NCBI GenBank assembly: GCA_963573305.1
Contig: OY754337.1
Location: 75,901,094-75,965,093 of the forward strand
Direction: 5' to 3'
Length of the DNA stretch: 64,000 nucleotides
Source: Pyrrhosoma nymphula
Lineage: Eukaryota > Arthropoda > Insecta > Odonata > Coenagrionidae
Positions within the stretch are counted from its first letter, which is position 1; each line of letters starts with the position of its first letter. The position numbers and the translations under genes were made by a program. The notes below the pieces were generated by a model that was not told where the DNA came from, searched no databases, and saw only the letters and a program-made list of their open reading frames with translations. Shown here one piece after another: positions 43,551 through 55,724 of this stretch.

Positions 43551-44879
43551 TTCTCACCGGTGGATTTTTAGTGGCTTTATAGGAACAAGGTGTTCCGGAC
43601 TGCCTATTCCGGACTAACGCGGTCAAGGTGAATGGTTTTTTCCTCTGTGGAATATCGCACTTATGTGCACATGCGGGTGACTCCGTAAAGGTAAATATCG
43701 TGACTATAGTCCCGGTATCCTTAAAATTGGCCAAAGGAAACTTTGCTAATTCTGTATACACGTCGTTCAACTTTTGCATGAGTTTCATATGAAATGAATT
43801 CTTGTTATAGAAGCTTTACGTATTACAGCCTCTTCAAACACTTTCTTTCTTATAAAGCTTTTTTGACACAAATTTTGCGAACACATCCATGAATCTCTTC
43901 TCTTCCTCATTCAGAGAAGTAAAGGTAAGTTAAGCAGGAGAAATATCCAAGTTTCACTCATTATTTTTTTACATCTTCACCAAAAGTCAACTCCAATCTC
44001 CTCTTCATAACCGGATAACAACAAAGCATGCTAGTATTTTACGTGAACTTGCAGCAGATTTCATGACTCACTTAAAATGACTTGATAAAGTCAGTAGTAT
44101 GTTCTCTCTCTACGTTTTTTCTAGTCTTAAATGGTGTTCATCTTCAGTGAGGGCACAATCAAAATATCGATAGATCAGTTTTATAAGGAATTGGATCCGA
44201 CAGGAACTGCAATCCTTTGCCGTGGACTGATCAGAGACTTACTTGATCCTGCTCTAATTATAAGTAGTTTATGAGCGCTATGTGTGGGGTTTGAATTGTT
44301 CAAAGACATACGATAGCAAAGCGAAAGGTAGCACATGGAAGCAAACTAGCTCTTCTACATGAGAAAACGTGAAATAAACACATATATTGCAACTCAGCAA
44401 GATATTCAGCCCTCAGTTGCTCTATAAAAGCAACCTTCCCATGGGTACTGGAGTGACTGAAAGTAAAATACCTATGCAATCTGTATTGACATTTGTAGTT
44501 GCAAGCCTCCCTGCTTCAAATCCCTGCGAATGTAAGTCTGTGAGCGATGGTTTTGATAAACTCTCGTACAGGCTGAAATGTGTGACATATGCTGTTGCGA
44601 ATGTTTTTGGTACACTCATTTACTGATATAATTCATTTATTATATGATTTATACATATGCTATTGCATTTACGATATAATTTAATGATATAACGATATTT
44701 TTTACAGTAAAATTTTGAAATATTCTCGACTTGAATATTCACATTTCATTAGAGTAAACATTCTTCCCTCTAGGTTGTTCTGGCCAGGTTTTCTGGCTTT
44801 TGTTCCTGCTGTGCTCCTTTGGAAATTCAAACGGAGGAGAGAAGAAGAGTAAAAAACAAGTCACAGCACTTGTCCGCAT
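43551..44879. other. Unassigned DNA
   Basis: Short open frames on both strands (for example 44387-44626) have no family resemblance. No repeats seen. Confidence 0.4.
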
Positions 44880-45280
44880 GGACATTGATTGTTGCGTCAC
44901 GCCCTCCCTCTGCACCCACCGTCACTTCTATCCCATAATTCCTTTCCATTTTTCTATTTGATCCTCTCCTGCTCATCTCAAACCCCCCATTTCTCGAGCA
45001 GCATCAATCTCCACGCCCACGGTACTATAAAGAATTCGCTCCCGCACACAGTCTGTCGGTCGGATTGCCCGTCCATTGTTCGTCTCTCGTCATGCGGAAG
45101 GAATTCAGGGCTGGCGAGGGGCCAGGGGGAGGGGGGAGGACTTAGGGGGGCGTATTTGGAAGAGGGGTGAGGTGATAGAAGAGAGACGGGGAGCTGGAAA
45201 GAGGGGTGGGTGATGTTTGGCGGCTGGAGGGATTTGGGAGGAGATGAGAGCACGAGGTGAAGGGAAGATGAAGAAGAATA
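44880..45280. other. GC-rich island
   Basis: Pyrimidine-rich left half and purine-rich right half with a CpG-rich centre (about 45030-45110). Frames are open on both strands because of composition. Confidence 0.4.
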
Positions 45281-45350
45281 CGCCTACATCTACAAAGTAC
45301 CCTGCAAGCCACCGAAAGGGCGTGTGGCAAGGTTTGGTAGGGCACTATCT
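45281..45350 (-). mobile_element. Third copy of the (GTAGAT)-tailed LINE 3' end
   Basis: On the minus strand it reads GCCACACGCCCTTTCGGTGG, CTTGCAGGGTACTTTGTAGA and TGTAGGC. This is the same terminal segment as 1385-1455 and 16690-16757. Only about 70 bp remain. Confidence 0.75.
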
Positions 45351-45581
45351 ATGGTAAAAGGAGAGGATAGGGGAAAAAATTAGGTTGAAGGAATAAACGA
45401 AAATGACTCGTGTTTCACCTGATTTGTGTCTCAATATGCACATGTTGCAGTCGTGAACGGTGCACGGGAAAAAAGAATCCATAAAGATATCGCTTCAACA
45501 ATTTCTTTTATTTTGCCGCCGCTTTTAACAACCCTACTCATGCACGTCCTGCATAGGTTTAAAAATCCTCGGTGCCGACCC

Positions 45582-46142
45582 TTAAAGTAGTTTGAGTGAA
45601 ATAACAATTCCCCTAGAATTTGACCTCATTTTAAAGAAAAAAACTCCTTCCAATCAAATCTTTTTTTGACCTCAAAAAATTAACCCATGCCGAACTACTT
45701 TTCGCGCAATTTGCCTGGAAATATAATCTGTTCTACATGGGATAGATTACAGCTGTGCGCTGCAGAAGGAGAATTATGAAAAGTTAGGAATTGCAACACC
45801 TAGATTTCGTAAAAAACTAACGGTATGTACTTTGTATGTTTTCTCAACTATTTATAAAAATTAATCTACTACTCATCGAACGAATTTTTACAGAATCGCA
45901 AACAAAACCTTCTGTTGTGCAGGCGTTTTCACCGTACGGCTTGAAAACTTGAGTCAAATTAGAGACTTATGTAGACATATTTATTTAACTACTGAGCATT
46001 TTTGTCATATATTACTATATTTTTGCGCCATTGTCATTAAAATATTTACTTCATACTTCTTACTGGCGCTGAAATTAAAATATAAAATTCGAGTATGGCA
46101 TCGAATATGACTAGGGAAATATCTCGTTTAAATGACCGTAAA
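45582..46142 (+). mobile_element. TTAA-flanked MITE family, copy D
   Basis: Starts TTAAAGTAGTTTGAGTGAAA and ends CGTTTAAATGACCGTAAA. It carries all the family landmarks: TACATGGGATAGATTACAGC, TTATAAAAATTAATCTACTA, CCGTACGGCTTGAAAA and GACTAGGGAAATATCTCG. The right-hand TTAA is mutated to TAAA. Near full length and non-coding. Confidence 0.75.
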
Positions 46143-46717
46143 AGTTTGCGATGTAATTTTTTTTAATATTAGCCTGGTTTACAACCATTAGTTATTTAAC
46201 AGCTCCCAACTCAGCTCTATAAAGGGTTTTGCCAAGTTCTCTGTTTGATAGTGAATTAATTTTAGTAAATCACGTGTTTTTCCTTTAGCTTCCCTGACAT
46301 GAATTACATTTTTCTCTCCTGGATCCAAGGTGCTTGATAGTGCGTAGGGTGGAAGGATCAAGTAGAATAAGGGGAGGAAGAGATTGGGTGAAAGATAGAA
46401 GGGGAGTGAATAATAAGGGGTTGGCGGAGATGAATCGAGGGCTCAGTCCGCGATTACATCCGCCTTAGCCGCTCAGAGTGTAACACATTACACGCCGGAT
46501 GATCGGATATGTGTCCACATATATGGTCGAGATGCGTCCGTTTCAAATGAATATCCCGCGGTGAGTTAGCCGTTGAGAAAAGATAGGGAAAGAGACGGAA
46601 GATAAAACTGTGAATCGTTTGGACGAAATTGCGGTATGATTCAATTCCTTCTCTGAGACGGCATCGACCGCTTTGGGCAAAAACGTCACGAACAGTTTTT
46701 TTTATTTAGCATTTCTA
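46143..46717. other. Unassigned DNA with a possible regulatory patch
   Basis: At 46440-46580 the sequence is more complex and CpG-containing. It includes GTGTAACACATTACAC, an inverted half-site palindrome, and CACATATATGGTC, like an SRF CArG box. Otherwise nothing. Confidence 0.35.
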
Positions 46718-46728
46718 TGGCTAAAGTT

Positions 46729-46855
46729 ACCAGGGAAAGGAACTGGCCCCCCTACCCTGAATGTGTGAAATTCACACGCCTGTGGCTTAGTCCGGGTTGA
46801 GCTCTACCCTCAACTATCCAAAGCAACCTTCGGGTTGAATAACTGAGTGAGTGTG
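46729..46855 (+). mobile_element. Short SINE-like insertion with 11-bp TSD
   Basis: The 127-bp insertion is flanked by the exact direct repeat ATGGCTAAAGT (46718-46728 and 46856-46866). It starts TACCAGGGAAAGGAACTGGC, contains GTGGCTTAGTCCGGGTTGAG and ends in a GAGT/GTGT-type repeat, CTGAGTGAGTGTG. TSD length and simple tail indicate retrotransposition. No clear tRNA B box is present. Confidence 0.75.
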
Positions 46856-46866
46856 ATGGCTAAAGT

Positions 46867-47360
46867 GATAATCTGGGAGCACAATAAGGAATGGAGAAAA
46901 CAGAAATAACGGACAAGTCATCATACATCTAACTGTTAGCGCTGCAAAAATGAATTATTGGAAGAGTTAGAATATACATGATACATTTATTTAGAATTTA
47001 CCTTGACGGAGTTAAAAATATCATTTCCGATTACGATATCAATAGCCTTATATTAAAAACCTTACAGGTGTGAAACGGAATAAATGAGAAACAGTAAAAA
47101 GTTAAGACCTAAGAAAAATTCTGCACAATGATTTATACGATTCAATTTTAAGGATTTGAAAACTAACTTTTCATAAGATTTGCCAATTTTTTAAAGCAAT
47201 TCAAAAGTACCTATACTTCCATTTCTAGCAAAAAAAAGATCTTCTCAGGAGCAAAGTATGCCACTAAGAGTGGTTTGTTGACTAGATGGTATAATATTTT
47301 CGGCGAGTATCTTGGACTGGTGTGCGTTTAAAATTAGATTAAATAAGTTCTTCCCTCAAG
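46867..47360. other. Unassigned AT-rich DNA
   Basis: Nothing recognisable. Confidence 0.4.
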
Positions 47361-47690
47361 TTGTCCAGCTTAGAAAAATGCATAGTAGCAATATAACCAT
47401 TAGACCTCCAGTGTCCCACAGCCGACCTAGGCCGGCAGACAGTGCGACAAATCAAATGTAGTTTCATGAGTATCGTCATAATAACTCTGTCCTATATTTT
47501 GGATTTGTCATTCCAAACAAAAATGTTGTTCAGCTTAGAAAAATGCATAGTAGCAATATAACCATTAGACCTCCAGTGTCCCACAGCCGACCTAGGCCGG
47601 CAGACAGTGTGACAAATCAAATGTAGTTTCATGAGTATCGTCATAATAGCTCTGTCCTATATTTTGGATTTTTCATTCCAAACAAACATT
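47361..47690. repeat. Two-copy tandem repeat, period 165 bp
   Basis: TTGTCCAGCTTAGAAAAATG (47361) recurs as TTGTTCAGCTTAGAAAAATG (47526). The two units differ at only a handful of positions, for example GTGCGAC/GTGTGAC and AACTCTG/AGCTCTG. Each unit contains CCGACCTAGGCCGGC, a near-palindrome. Non-coding. Confidence 0.9.
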
Positions 47691-48264
47691 ATTGAGATAA
47701 AAAAAATGGGGTAGTATGAGGACGGTTTATCTAAAAATCCCTTTCTGAAGTCGGCATTGCCATTTATTGAAGTAATTGAACTCACACCCTCCATCGTTTG
47801 AAAAGATGAGTTTTTACCCGCAATAGGTTTTGATGCATGACAACAAATTCAGGCGCCAAGGTAGTACAAGACAAGCAAGTCAAAGATGCAAGTGAAGTGC
47901 TATTACTGGAAACTCGGCCTTTCAAATTTATTTTTTCACAATGGGGGAAAATATGTATCACATATTTTAAGCATGCTAAATATAATTTTCCGATGTCTAC
48001 GCAACTGCTGTATTTTGTAGAAACTTTCTAAACTATGAACAGCGTTAGTCGATAGGCCCATTATGTCGAGAACGCAGTTATATGTTACCTGAAACGCTTA
48101 CATTTTTTCATATAAGCTTTGTCTCAAGAGCTCGATCTTTAATATTTCACGCCGAAACATAATCGAGCAAAACATTCGGCCATTGAAACTAATTTGGTAA
48201 CGAAGTATTGAGCCATGTATCAAGGATTACATGAGCTCATTATTTTTAGCGCAGAACCCACAGG
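47691..48264. other. Unassigned DNA
   Basis: Nothing recognisable. Confidence 0.4.
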
Positions 48265-48545
48265 TTGTTTTGGAATGACGTGGCGGATCAAGTATTGAGC
48301 CTCCCATCGCGAAGAACAGAGTTCGATTCCCGTCGGTAGCGGAGATTCCTCTGAGTAATCCTGATCCATGTCCCCATATGGTGAGCAATACCAAGGCAAC
48401 ATTATGTCCGCGTATGTGATTGGGCACTAACCTGTGGACCCCTTTGTGCCTTGCCCAAGAGCAGTCTAATGCCCAAGCCGGGTCTCCCTCAACCCAACCA
48501 ACACTTCCCAAATAAACTACCCAGGCACGACGTAATTCGTTGAGA
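48265..48545 (+). mobile_element. tRNA-derived SINE
   Basis: A-box-like GTGGCGGATCAAGTATTGAG (48280-48299) and B box AGTTCGATTCCCG (48320-48332), then a body with CTGTGGACCCCTTTGTGCC and CCCAAGCCGGGTCTCCCTCA. The body words recur in the SINEs at 12661 and 55075. No host gene signature. Confidence 0.65.
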
Positions 48546-49575
48546 CCTTCCCTATTCAAGATCTTACTGGATGAAACAAAAAAGTTACAAGTGAAAAGAG
48601 GATATAGAATGGGTTCCGGAGAGATTGAAATCATATGGTTTGCTGTAGGTAAATTTCATAATAGTGGTAAAAAGTGAAGATGATTGGCAGAGATTCCAGT
48701 TCCACACTACAGCACTAACATACAATATACTGATTTCTTCAGAGAAGTCAAAGCCAGTAGTAACTTCCTGAGAATCGTTAACAGGAAACTGGCTATGGAT
48801 TAAAACTTAATAGAACAATTGATGGAAATGAAACATTTTATTATTACACTGTCTAGTGATGCGAAAGTGTAGGGAGAGGTAAAAATTTTAGTTGATTAGG
48901 CAAATAAAGTGATTGTATGACTAAATAACACCATGTAGTGAATGCGTTTTTCCAGCACAAAAAAGCAAGAAACTAAAAACGGCCGTCAAACGCATCATGA
49001 CATATACCTACCGCTGAAACCAGACCAGGAACTAAAACCAAAGAGAGAATTTTAGAATTTGTAGAGATTTAAATTCTGAGAGGGATAACTGACAAGACGC
49101 TTACAAACAGCAAAAGAAGTGAGGATATGAGAGAGATGTGCAATGTAGCTATTATTGATGTTTAGTTTGGAAAGGTATTGAGTAGAGGAAATAGCAGACA
49201 GGGTTAATTTGCAGCAGGCAAAAATGTTCCTGGGACGCAGCAGAGAAATATGTGGAAACAATTTACATCCAAAGGGGACTTTTCCAAAGATAAACAAAAA
49301 ATATTTTTACAAGACAGAAGAAAGAAGAAAAATATTTTATATTATTCGATCATTCCTTAGTAATTGATGAAATAAACCGGATTTTTGTATTATGAGGCAA
49401 AACGGAAAATCAATACTGTTGGCGTGTATGGCAATTCAATGAGATTTTCGGCGGGACAAAGCAACATTGGAACAAAAAAGAATTCAGTGAGAATTCTTGC
49501 TGAAATTTGAATCAAACATAGTAGTAGACTTGCCGAAAAAAATATCTTAGCATATTCCACACAAAAATTTTTATT
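48546..49575. other. Unassigned DNA
   Basis: No recognisable gene or repeat in this kilobase. Confidence 0.4.
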
Positions 49576-49616
49576 GCCGACCCAGGTTTCGACTGCACAG
49601 CAATCATTATCAAGGT
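49576..49616 (-). mobile_element. Penelope-like terminal relic with hammerhead-like core
   Basis: Minus strand: ACCTTGATAATGATTGCTGT, then GCAGTC, GAAAC (49590-49586), CTGG, GTC (49581-49579), GGCAATAAAAA. The stem GATTG/CAGTC has five pairs including one wobble. The core box reads TTGATAA instead of CTGANGA, so two conserved positions differ. Confidence 0.5.
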
Positions 49617-49852
49617 ACAATTTACGGTCCAAGCGAGTGTATAGAGAAGAGACGGGGGGGAGAGGGGCAGAGAAGTGACGGGTGTCAATTGACGTCAGAG
49701 ACGTGCGTCACGGTCAGGTTCGGTGAATGGGGATTAGTATAGATAATAGAATAATAATTTAAAAAAATTAGTATGGAATGTACTAAGATATTTTTTTTTT
49801 CATGCCTTTGACTATGTACTTCAAAGTTACGCCTACAACCATTAATATTAAT

Positions 49853-49995
49853 GAACTTCATTTTTCGGATTTTACCGCGTTGGTTGCTGTGGTCATGACA
49901 ACATCTTCGATCAGAAGACGCTGGCAGTAGTGCCAGCGAAACTGTTTTTATCACCACAGCTACCAACGCGGTAGAACCCGGAAAAAGAAGAAGTT
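49853..49995 (+). mobile_element. Palindromic Penelope-like relic with strong stem II
   Basis: The inverted arms contain TACCGCGTTGGTTGCTGTGG (left) and CCACAGCTACCAACGCGGTA (right). In the loop, CAGAAGA (49912-49918) is followed by CGCTGGC, AGTAGT and GCCAGCG (49919-49938), a perfect 7-bp hairpin, then AAAC. One core base differs from CTGANGA. This is the most stable stem II of the set. Confidence 0.6.
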
Positions 49996-50169
49996 CGTCG
50001 TAGACCACCACAAGAATCTTAGTTCTCATATTAATATTAATAGCATTATTATTTTATTTTGCGCTTAAAATTATTCTCGAAGAAGAAAATCCAACTTTGG
50101 TGCGATGAAAGTTGACCAATCCTAGATGGTGGACTTGAGACCAAATGGAAATCTCCTAGAAAGCTCGTC

Positions 50170-50800
50170 GAGTGCAGTTCAACGTCCAAGGGAAGGCAAG
50201 ACAAGTGGGGGGCGTGCGCTATAGTGTCGGCGTGTACTAGTGTCGAAGAGAGCTTGTGTTCGTTCCGGATGGAACAAAAACGTGGAAACGTGTGAGGCAC
50301 GCGTGTGTTTGAATGGGAGAGCGTGCGACGTCTTGTGGTTTGGGGGAGTATGGGTTGGAGGCGCGTGTGTGTGGGTGACTTGGGAAGTGGATGGTGTGCG
50401 GCAAGGGGTGCAAGGGGGGGGGCACTGAAAACATCCCCCTCTTAGCCGCAAGAGCACTCGCTGTCACCCGTGAGAAAATCATCGCCACCGCCAATGGCAT
50501 CCTCGACTGCCACTCACCTAAACCCACTGTTGACGGAGAGAGACAATTGTGGTGGCTCGGGGGGCGTTGGTTTAGGAAATGTCCTAGGAGATGGTCGAAG
50601 GGGACAACACACCCTAGAGATCTTTCAAGCTGCCCCACCCCCAGCCCCCATGAATATTCAGCATCCGTCCCATTCCAACGTGCATCCCCCCTACACCCTC
50701 CGACGTCCTTTGAGAGGCGTCGGGTACCTACTACTCCGAGAGGTGTGTGGCATAGGTTGTTCGTACACCATCCATGACAAAGGAGGGAGAGGGAAATAGG
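50170..50800. other. GC-rich island
   Basis: G-rich, TG-rich left half and C-rich right half. Five overlapping open frames on both strands are compositional. No domain recognised. Confidence 0.4.
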
Positions 50801-52345
50801 AATTGCAAGAGGGAAAGGACGAAAGCAAATTGATTGTTTACGGAGTGTGTCTCTGTTTTGTTGTAATAATGGATTGAGGGTGGGAAGGAATTTATATGCC
50901 TACCAGTTTGGTGGTGTATCTCTCTTATTTTGTAGCTTCTATCAATTCTAGAGCTATAGTTAAAATATCATCCGTTTCGTACAGTAACTCGCTTGATGAT
51001 AATTTTTAAAGAACGCCTTGCCTTGCGTGTAGTCTCGGAGTCTCCAGCGGCTCCCCAACAAGTCCTTCCATAAGCTGTCTGGCACTTTCTGCTCGATCGT
51101 AGCAGTTTTTAACGAAGCGTGCAGATTTACTTTGTATTTCTTTCATTTTGCGCATGTGAAGGGTCTCTAATGACGGAAGCGTACTGGAGATGCGAGGTAA
51201 TCAGAGCACTGCAGCATCTCTTATTTCCCTTTTTCATCCGAGGCCTTTCCTGCTATTATGTATTACTATACTACTTGATCAATCCTTGTTTCTTTAATAC
51301 AACACCACAAATATTTTATGAGCCTTTTCTCAACGTAAGTGTTGTAATTATGATGATATCCAAGTAGGTAAGAGAAGAAGTAGGTACCTACTGTCTTCCA
51401 TTATCTCAGAAGAGTAAATATCAGAAAGACGGGAGAGCTAATGAACTTATTGGTTCCCACAAACACAAAAATGAATATTTATAGGTTTAATACAACTTAT
51501 CTTAACTTTAATGTCAAGCTCGCATCGAAAGTCGAGTACCCGATCGTATGACACAATTTCATTTCATCCTAGTAATTAGTCACAAATTTATCAGTCACAA
51601 TAATGACAATGTAAGATCCGAGTCTTTCCTCGCGAATCCTACTTTTTCCATCCGGGTAATCCGGGTTTCCATCCGGGTAATGGAGTTGAACTGCACCAAC
51701 GATTCGATAAGGTAGGTAGTCTGTTTTCGTCTTCAAGGTGACGATGGCCATAAGAGTGACATAAATTAGTTAAACATAGAAAAAAAATCGTGAAAATGGA
51801 ATGATTATTGCGGAGTCTTTAACATTAACCTATGCCACTTCATGCTTGCAAAATGTAAATAACAATGCTTCCTACTTCATGGCTAAAATTTCACAGTTTG
51901 TGCAGCGAATGTGTGGAGACACGGTACTAAAGGTTGCAGGATAGCGGCACACTGAGGGGGAATTTTTTCCGATATTTTCAACGCGTATTTTCTTTGATTT
52001 TTTCAAAATACATTTTTACGACATCAGTTGGATGTGAGATCCAAAGAAACTGGCTGCATTCCTGAGGTAATGGAAGGGTAAACAATATTATGGAAGTGAA
52101 TGTGATTCAACCAATTACCGCACCTCAGCTCTGATCTCTTTTTGATGACAAAGCCCATAACTAACACTGATGAAGTGAATAAAACTCTATCGATTACGTT
52201 TCGGGGCACGTAATCTTTAGAACTAATGGACAATCTTATATTACCTTAAATATAAAATTCAGTGCTCAAATGAGTCCGATATTTTTTTATTCCAGCTCAA
52301 GAGAATTGCTGTTTATTAATGTTTCCCACAACTTCTGGATGACAT
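50801..52345. other. Unassigned DNA
   Basis: A short direct repeat, TCCATCCGGGTAA at about 51648 and 51669, is the only structure noticed. No gene. Confidence 0.4.
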
Positions 52346-52525
52346 TAGGGGGAGACAGGGTAGGTGGCTGGAGGAGGTAACGAGGGACGATGGGTTGCTG
52401 GAGATCGTGATAGAGGCAAGGATGTTGGGCAAGCGGGGAAGGAAAGGAAAGATAATAGGTTTCATGGACGGGATAAGGAAAGGTAGGACACACTGAGATG
52501 AAGAGACATATCAGGGTAGGGCCCT
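52346..52525 (+). pseudogene. LINE C-terminal fragment
   Basis: A plus-strand frame gives GLLEIVIEARMLGKRGRKGK, IIGFMDGIRKGRTH, then after a stop EMKRHIR. It matches the LLExVLEGRxxGKRGRGRPR, xxxIDDIKKGRSYxEMKR segment of endonuclease-RT LINEs. Short and 5'-truncated. Confidence 0.6.
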
Positions 52526-53400
52526 GCAGGCCTGCACGTTTAAAAATCTGGAGGATTTGTTTCTGCCTTTCATGTAAACTTACCTTTAAGGAGGTTCCGC
52601 CGCGACTGTGTGAATCAAAGCCAATACTAAATTCCACATTTTTGATATTTTGTCAAACAAAACCTGATTTCATTGATGCAAAGCGTAACCTATAGAAACC
52701 CAAAAGTAAAGTACAAAATATGAAGATTATTCCACGAATGTAGTTTAAATTAGCACTTTTTTCCAGCCATAGGAGCCGACTGCAGCGCCATTTCCTACGA
52801 ATTACCGCATTTTGACTTCAATTACGGCATTAATTCTTCAATAACTAGAAAAATAAGGTGGTAAGATGCCTGTATTTTATTTTTATTCAATTTCTCTGGA
52901 TTATTTCCTTCTTAGAGACAGTTTTCCACGAAAATGGCATTTTTATTTTATGGAAAAATACTATTTTTCCCCGTGTTTCTCTCACTCCCCCATTAAACAG
53001 CATGTAATTTCAAGTTCAATTATGGAATAAAATAGCGTGGAAAGGTATTATTTTGTTGTTCATATCAGATAGAGGACAAATGTTTCTACAAGTAGACAGA
53101 ATATGAATAAAATGACATTTAAGTCATTTTACGGTGGAACCACCTTAACCGGTGTATTACTTAAATGAATGAATGTTTCCCGCCACACGATTAGTCACGT
53201 GATCTGCGACGTTAATGTATTTATCTTTCCAATCGATTGACTTACCATAACCTATTCCAATTGAATACCATATTATATTCCTGGTTTTCATCAAATCACA
53301 TTTTTGGGCATATTGCGGACTGTAGGAGTTCCAGCAAATGATAATTTGGTGACAATGGCACAACGCAGTGAGAATCGTGGCCGTGTCTTTGCAGCGAAGA
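52526..53400. other. Unassigned AT-rich DNA
   Basis: Nothing recognisable. Confidence 0.4.
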
Positions 53401-54240
53401 ATGTCACCAAGAAAGTCCTCGCTTACACGCGAGGAAAATAACGGCCGGGAATAGTTGAGCGAGTGATGGATGAGACTGCCATACTCCTCGCCATCGACGT
53501 ACCACTCAAAGTGAAGACATTCCCTCCCCATCCCCGCGTCGACAGCTAACCCCCTCTCCCGGCCAACGATTCAATTAAGGGGCCGGACGTGGCGGGCGGG
53601 AAGGATCTGCTGATCCTGGGGTGGGGGGAGGCTGTGGGGGCCTTAGGGAAGGGGCGGGGGGTGGGGAAGGAAATCCTCCGTTGGTGTAGCAAGGATTAGG
53701 ACAGAGGGGCTGTGGGAGGGGGAGGGGTTTGCGTACTCTGCGGCCAAGGGGGGGAAGGGTCGTATGGGGAAGGGATATAAAAGCCTTAAACTCGAGAAGG
53801 GGGAGGCGACGGAGGATTTCCGCTTTTATCACCGCTGGGCCACACTCAGGGGGGGGTGGGCCATGATGGTGATTTATGACTGCCACAACAATCGATGCTC
53901 CCGCCCCCTATATTCATCGCCACTTTTCTTCTCCCGTCCGACGCTCTTCGGATGTTTTTTTATTCGAGAACACTATTATTATATTTTTCACGCGACGTGG
54001 AGGAGAGGAGAAAGGTGAGATCGTTGAGTAAGGGGGGGCAATAAATTGTCCTGGATTTATGGAGGTGTGCGGTGCGATTTCGCTGTTTTCTCTACCCGCC
54101 CTCTCGTATCGACCTCCCCTTTCTCTTTGCCCCGTCCTCCTCTCTTTTCCTCTCCTCCCCTCTCAAAGATTCAAGAATCTTCGCTCTACGTTACCCCAAT
54201 CGTTTCAAGGGGGCGCCTGACTCATTTGATGTAACACCGA
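53401..54240. other. GC-rich island with Hox-like sites
   Basis: Strongly G-rich (about 53610-53770), then a non-repetitive patch with GGTGATTTATGACTGCCACA (about 53868) and CAACAATCGATG (about 53886), which resemble Hox/Caudal and Sox-type sites. Pyrimidine-rich DNA follows. Open frames are compositional. Confidence 0.4.
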
Positions 54241-54313
54241 TTGCTTAGAGAAGGGGTCTCCAAACTTATCGTTACGAGGGCTACAATGGGTAGGTATATG
54301 TACTTGAACACTT

Positions 54314-54857
54314 TTGAGGTGGCTGGAGCGGTAATCGTGAGTCGTTGAAGGCACATTCTAATAACTTTTCAAAAAAGTGGAAAAAAATATTATTGGACCA
54401 CATTTCACTCAAGTACACCTGTTTATGCGTTGGAAATCACCATGCATGCAGTAATGTATATGATGCAAGAGTTATATTTCAAATTTTCGCCTTAATTAAA
54501 GCATTGTTTTGACTTGGATTTCCGGCGCGAAATTCGAAATTTACGATAAAATCATATCTAAATACTCATTTATTACTCGGCATGATACCTTGATATTTGT
54601 TAGCAGCTATTATAATAATATGAAACTTATTATTTCGCATTTAGGAGAAAATCTGTGCATAAGTAATAGAATTGTTTCAAAATACATGTCGTATGCCATT
54701 AGAGTACTTGTTAAAATATCATTGAATTGCCGGGAAACCAAATCGGTAGCATGCAGTTTTTTTTTTCAATTTTATTGATAGATATTACTAATAAGGACAC
54801 GTTTGCAAAGTTTCACGCAAATTTGTACATGAACAAAAATCGCTCCAGCCACCTTAA
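54314..54857. mobile_element. MITE with AGGTGGCTGGAGCG terminal inverted repeats
   Basis: Left end TTGAGGTGGCTGGAGCGGTA. Right end, read inward, TTAAGGTGGCTGGAGCGATT. The inverted repeat is 14 bp, perfect over AGGTGGCTGGAGCG. The right edge carries TTAA and the left TTGA, so a TTAA duplication with one mutation is likely. The terminus TTAAGGTGGCTGGAGCGA resembles TTAAGGTAGTTTGAGCGA of the other MITE family. No coding sequence is recognised inside, although an 89-codon open frame lies at 54509-54778. Confidence 0.75.
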
Positions 54858-55074
54858 GCGGGCCGTAGCAAAAAAATAAGAAACTCTTGATATGAGCTTA
54901 CTCGAAATCAGAAAAATTCAATTACTAATTACAGAGTACATATGTGAAATTTTTTATTATAATTTTTTTCATATTTTCATCACAAAACCATTAATAATGA
55001 ATGATGTTATTGTGCTTGTGCTTTTAAAATCTTATCAAACTGAGATTTAAATTTTGATCAGATTCGATGAAGGG

Positions 55075-55430
55075 GTCAGATTCCGGGCTCCATTCACGAA
55101 GGCCCAGGGTTCGAATCCCTGAAATGGTGGGTTTAATTCAGTGGAAAAAATGGAATTCATTCAGTGGGATCGGGATAACTTCTTAAATTCCAATTGGAGA
55201 GCATTCCAAGTGCAGTATCCCGATCATCGGATGGGGCTTTAAGCCGTGGACCCCCTTAAAACTTCCGTTGTAAGGGGGTCCACAAAGTAGGCTGAAGCCA
55301 CCGTCGGAATTCCTCAACCGTTTCTCCATTTTACAAATAGTTCTTCCCCTTCAGTGCTCCTATCCATCCTCAATGGCGCGAATAATCTCCTCCGTTGTCC
55401 GTCGCCTCCCACAAATAATCACCCAATCAA
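55075..55430 (+). mobile_element. tRNA-derived SINE
   Basis: Perfect B box GGGTTCGAATCCC (55107-55119) preceded by a degraded A-box region. The body contains GATCATCGGATGGGGCTTTA and AGCCGTGGACCCCCTT and ends near CACAAATAATCACCCAATC. The body layout is like the SINEs at 48265 and 63095. Confidence 0.65.
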
Positions 55431-55724
55431 ACAATTGAGAAATAGGTTTTAGGGGAAGTTCTCCATAAAATAATCCACATCACGGTTATCTCCAAACTTT
55501 CTTGACAGAACTTAAAATTTGACCCAGAGTGAGACTCTTTTTGCTCTCCATATCTTCCTCCAGAAAAGGAGGAAGGGAGAAGATCCAGTGAAGAGGATAA
55601 ATCAATCAAAGACGGCATTATATCTATAAAGAGCCTGCAAATATATCAAGGAAGAACATTTGAAAACTACACTACGATCATGCCACTGTAAATTCAGCGG
55701 TGCCTGGACCCCACAAAGGAAATA

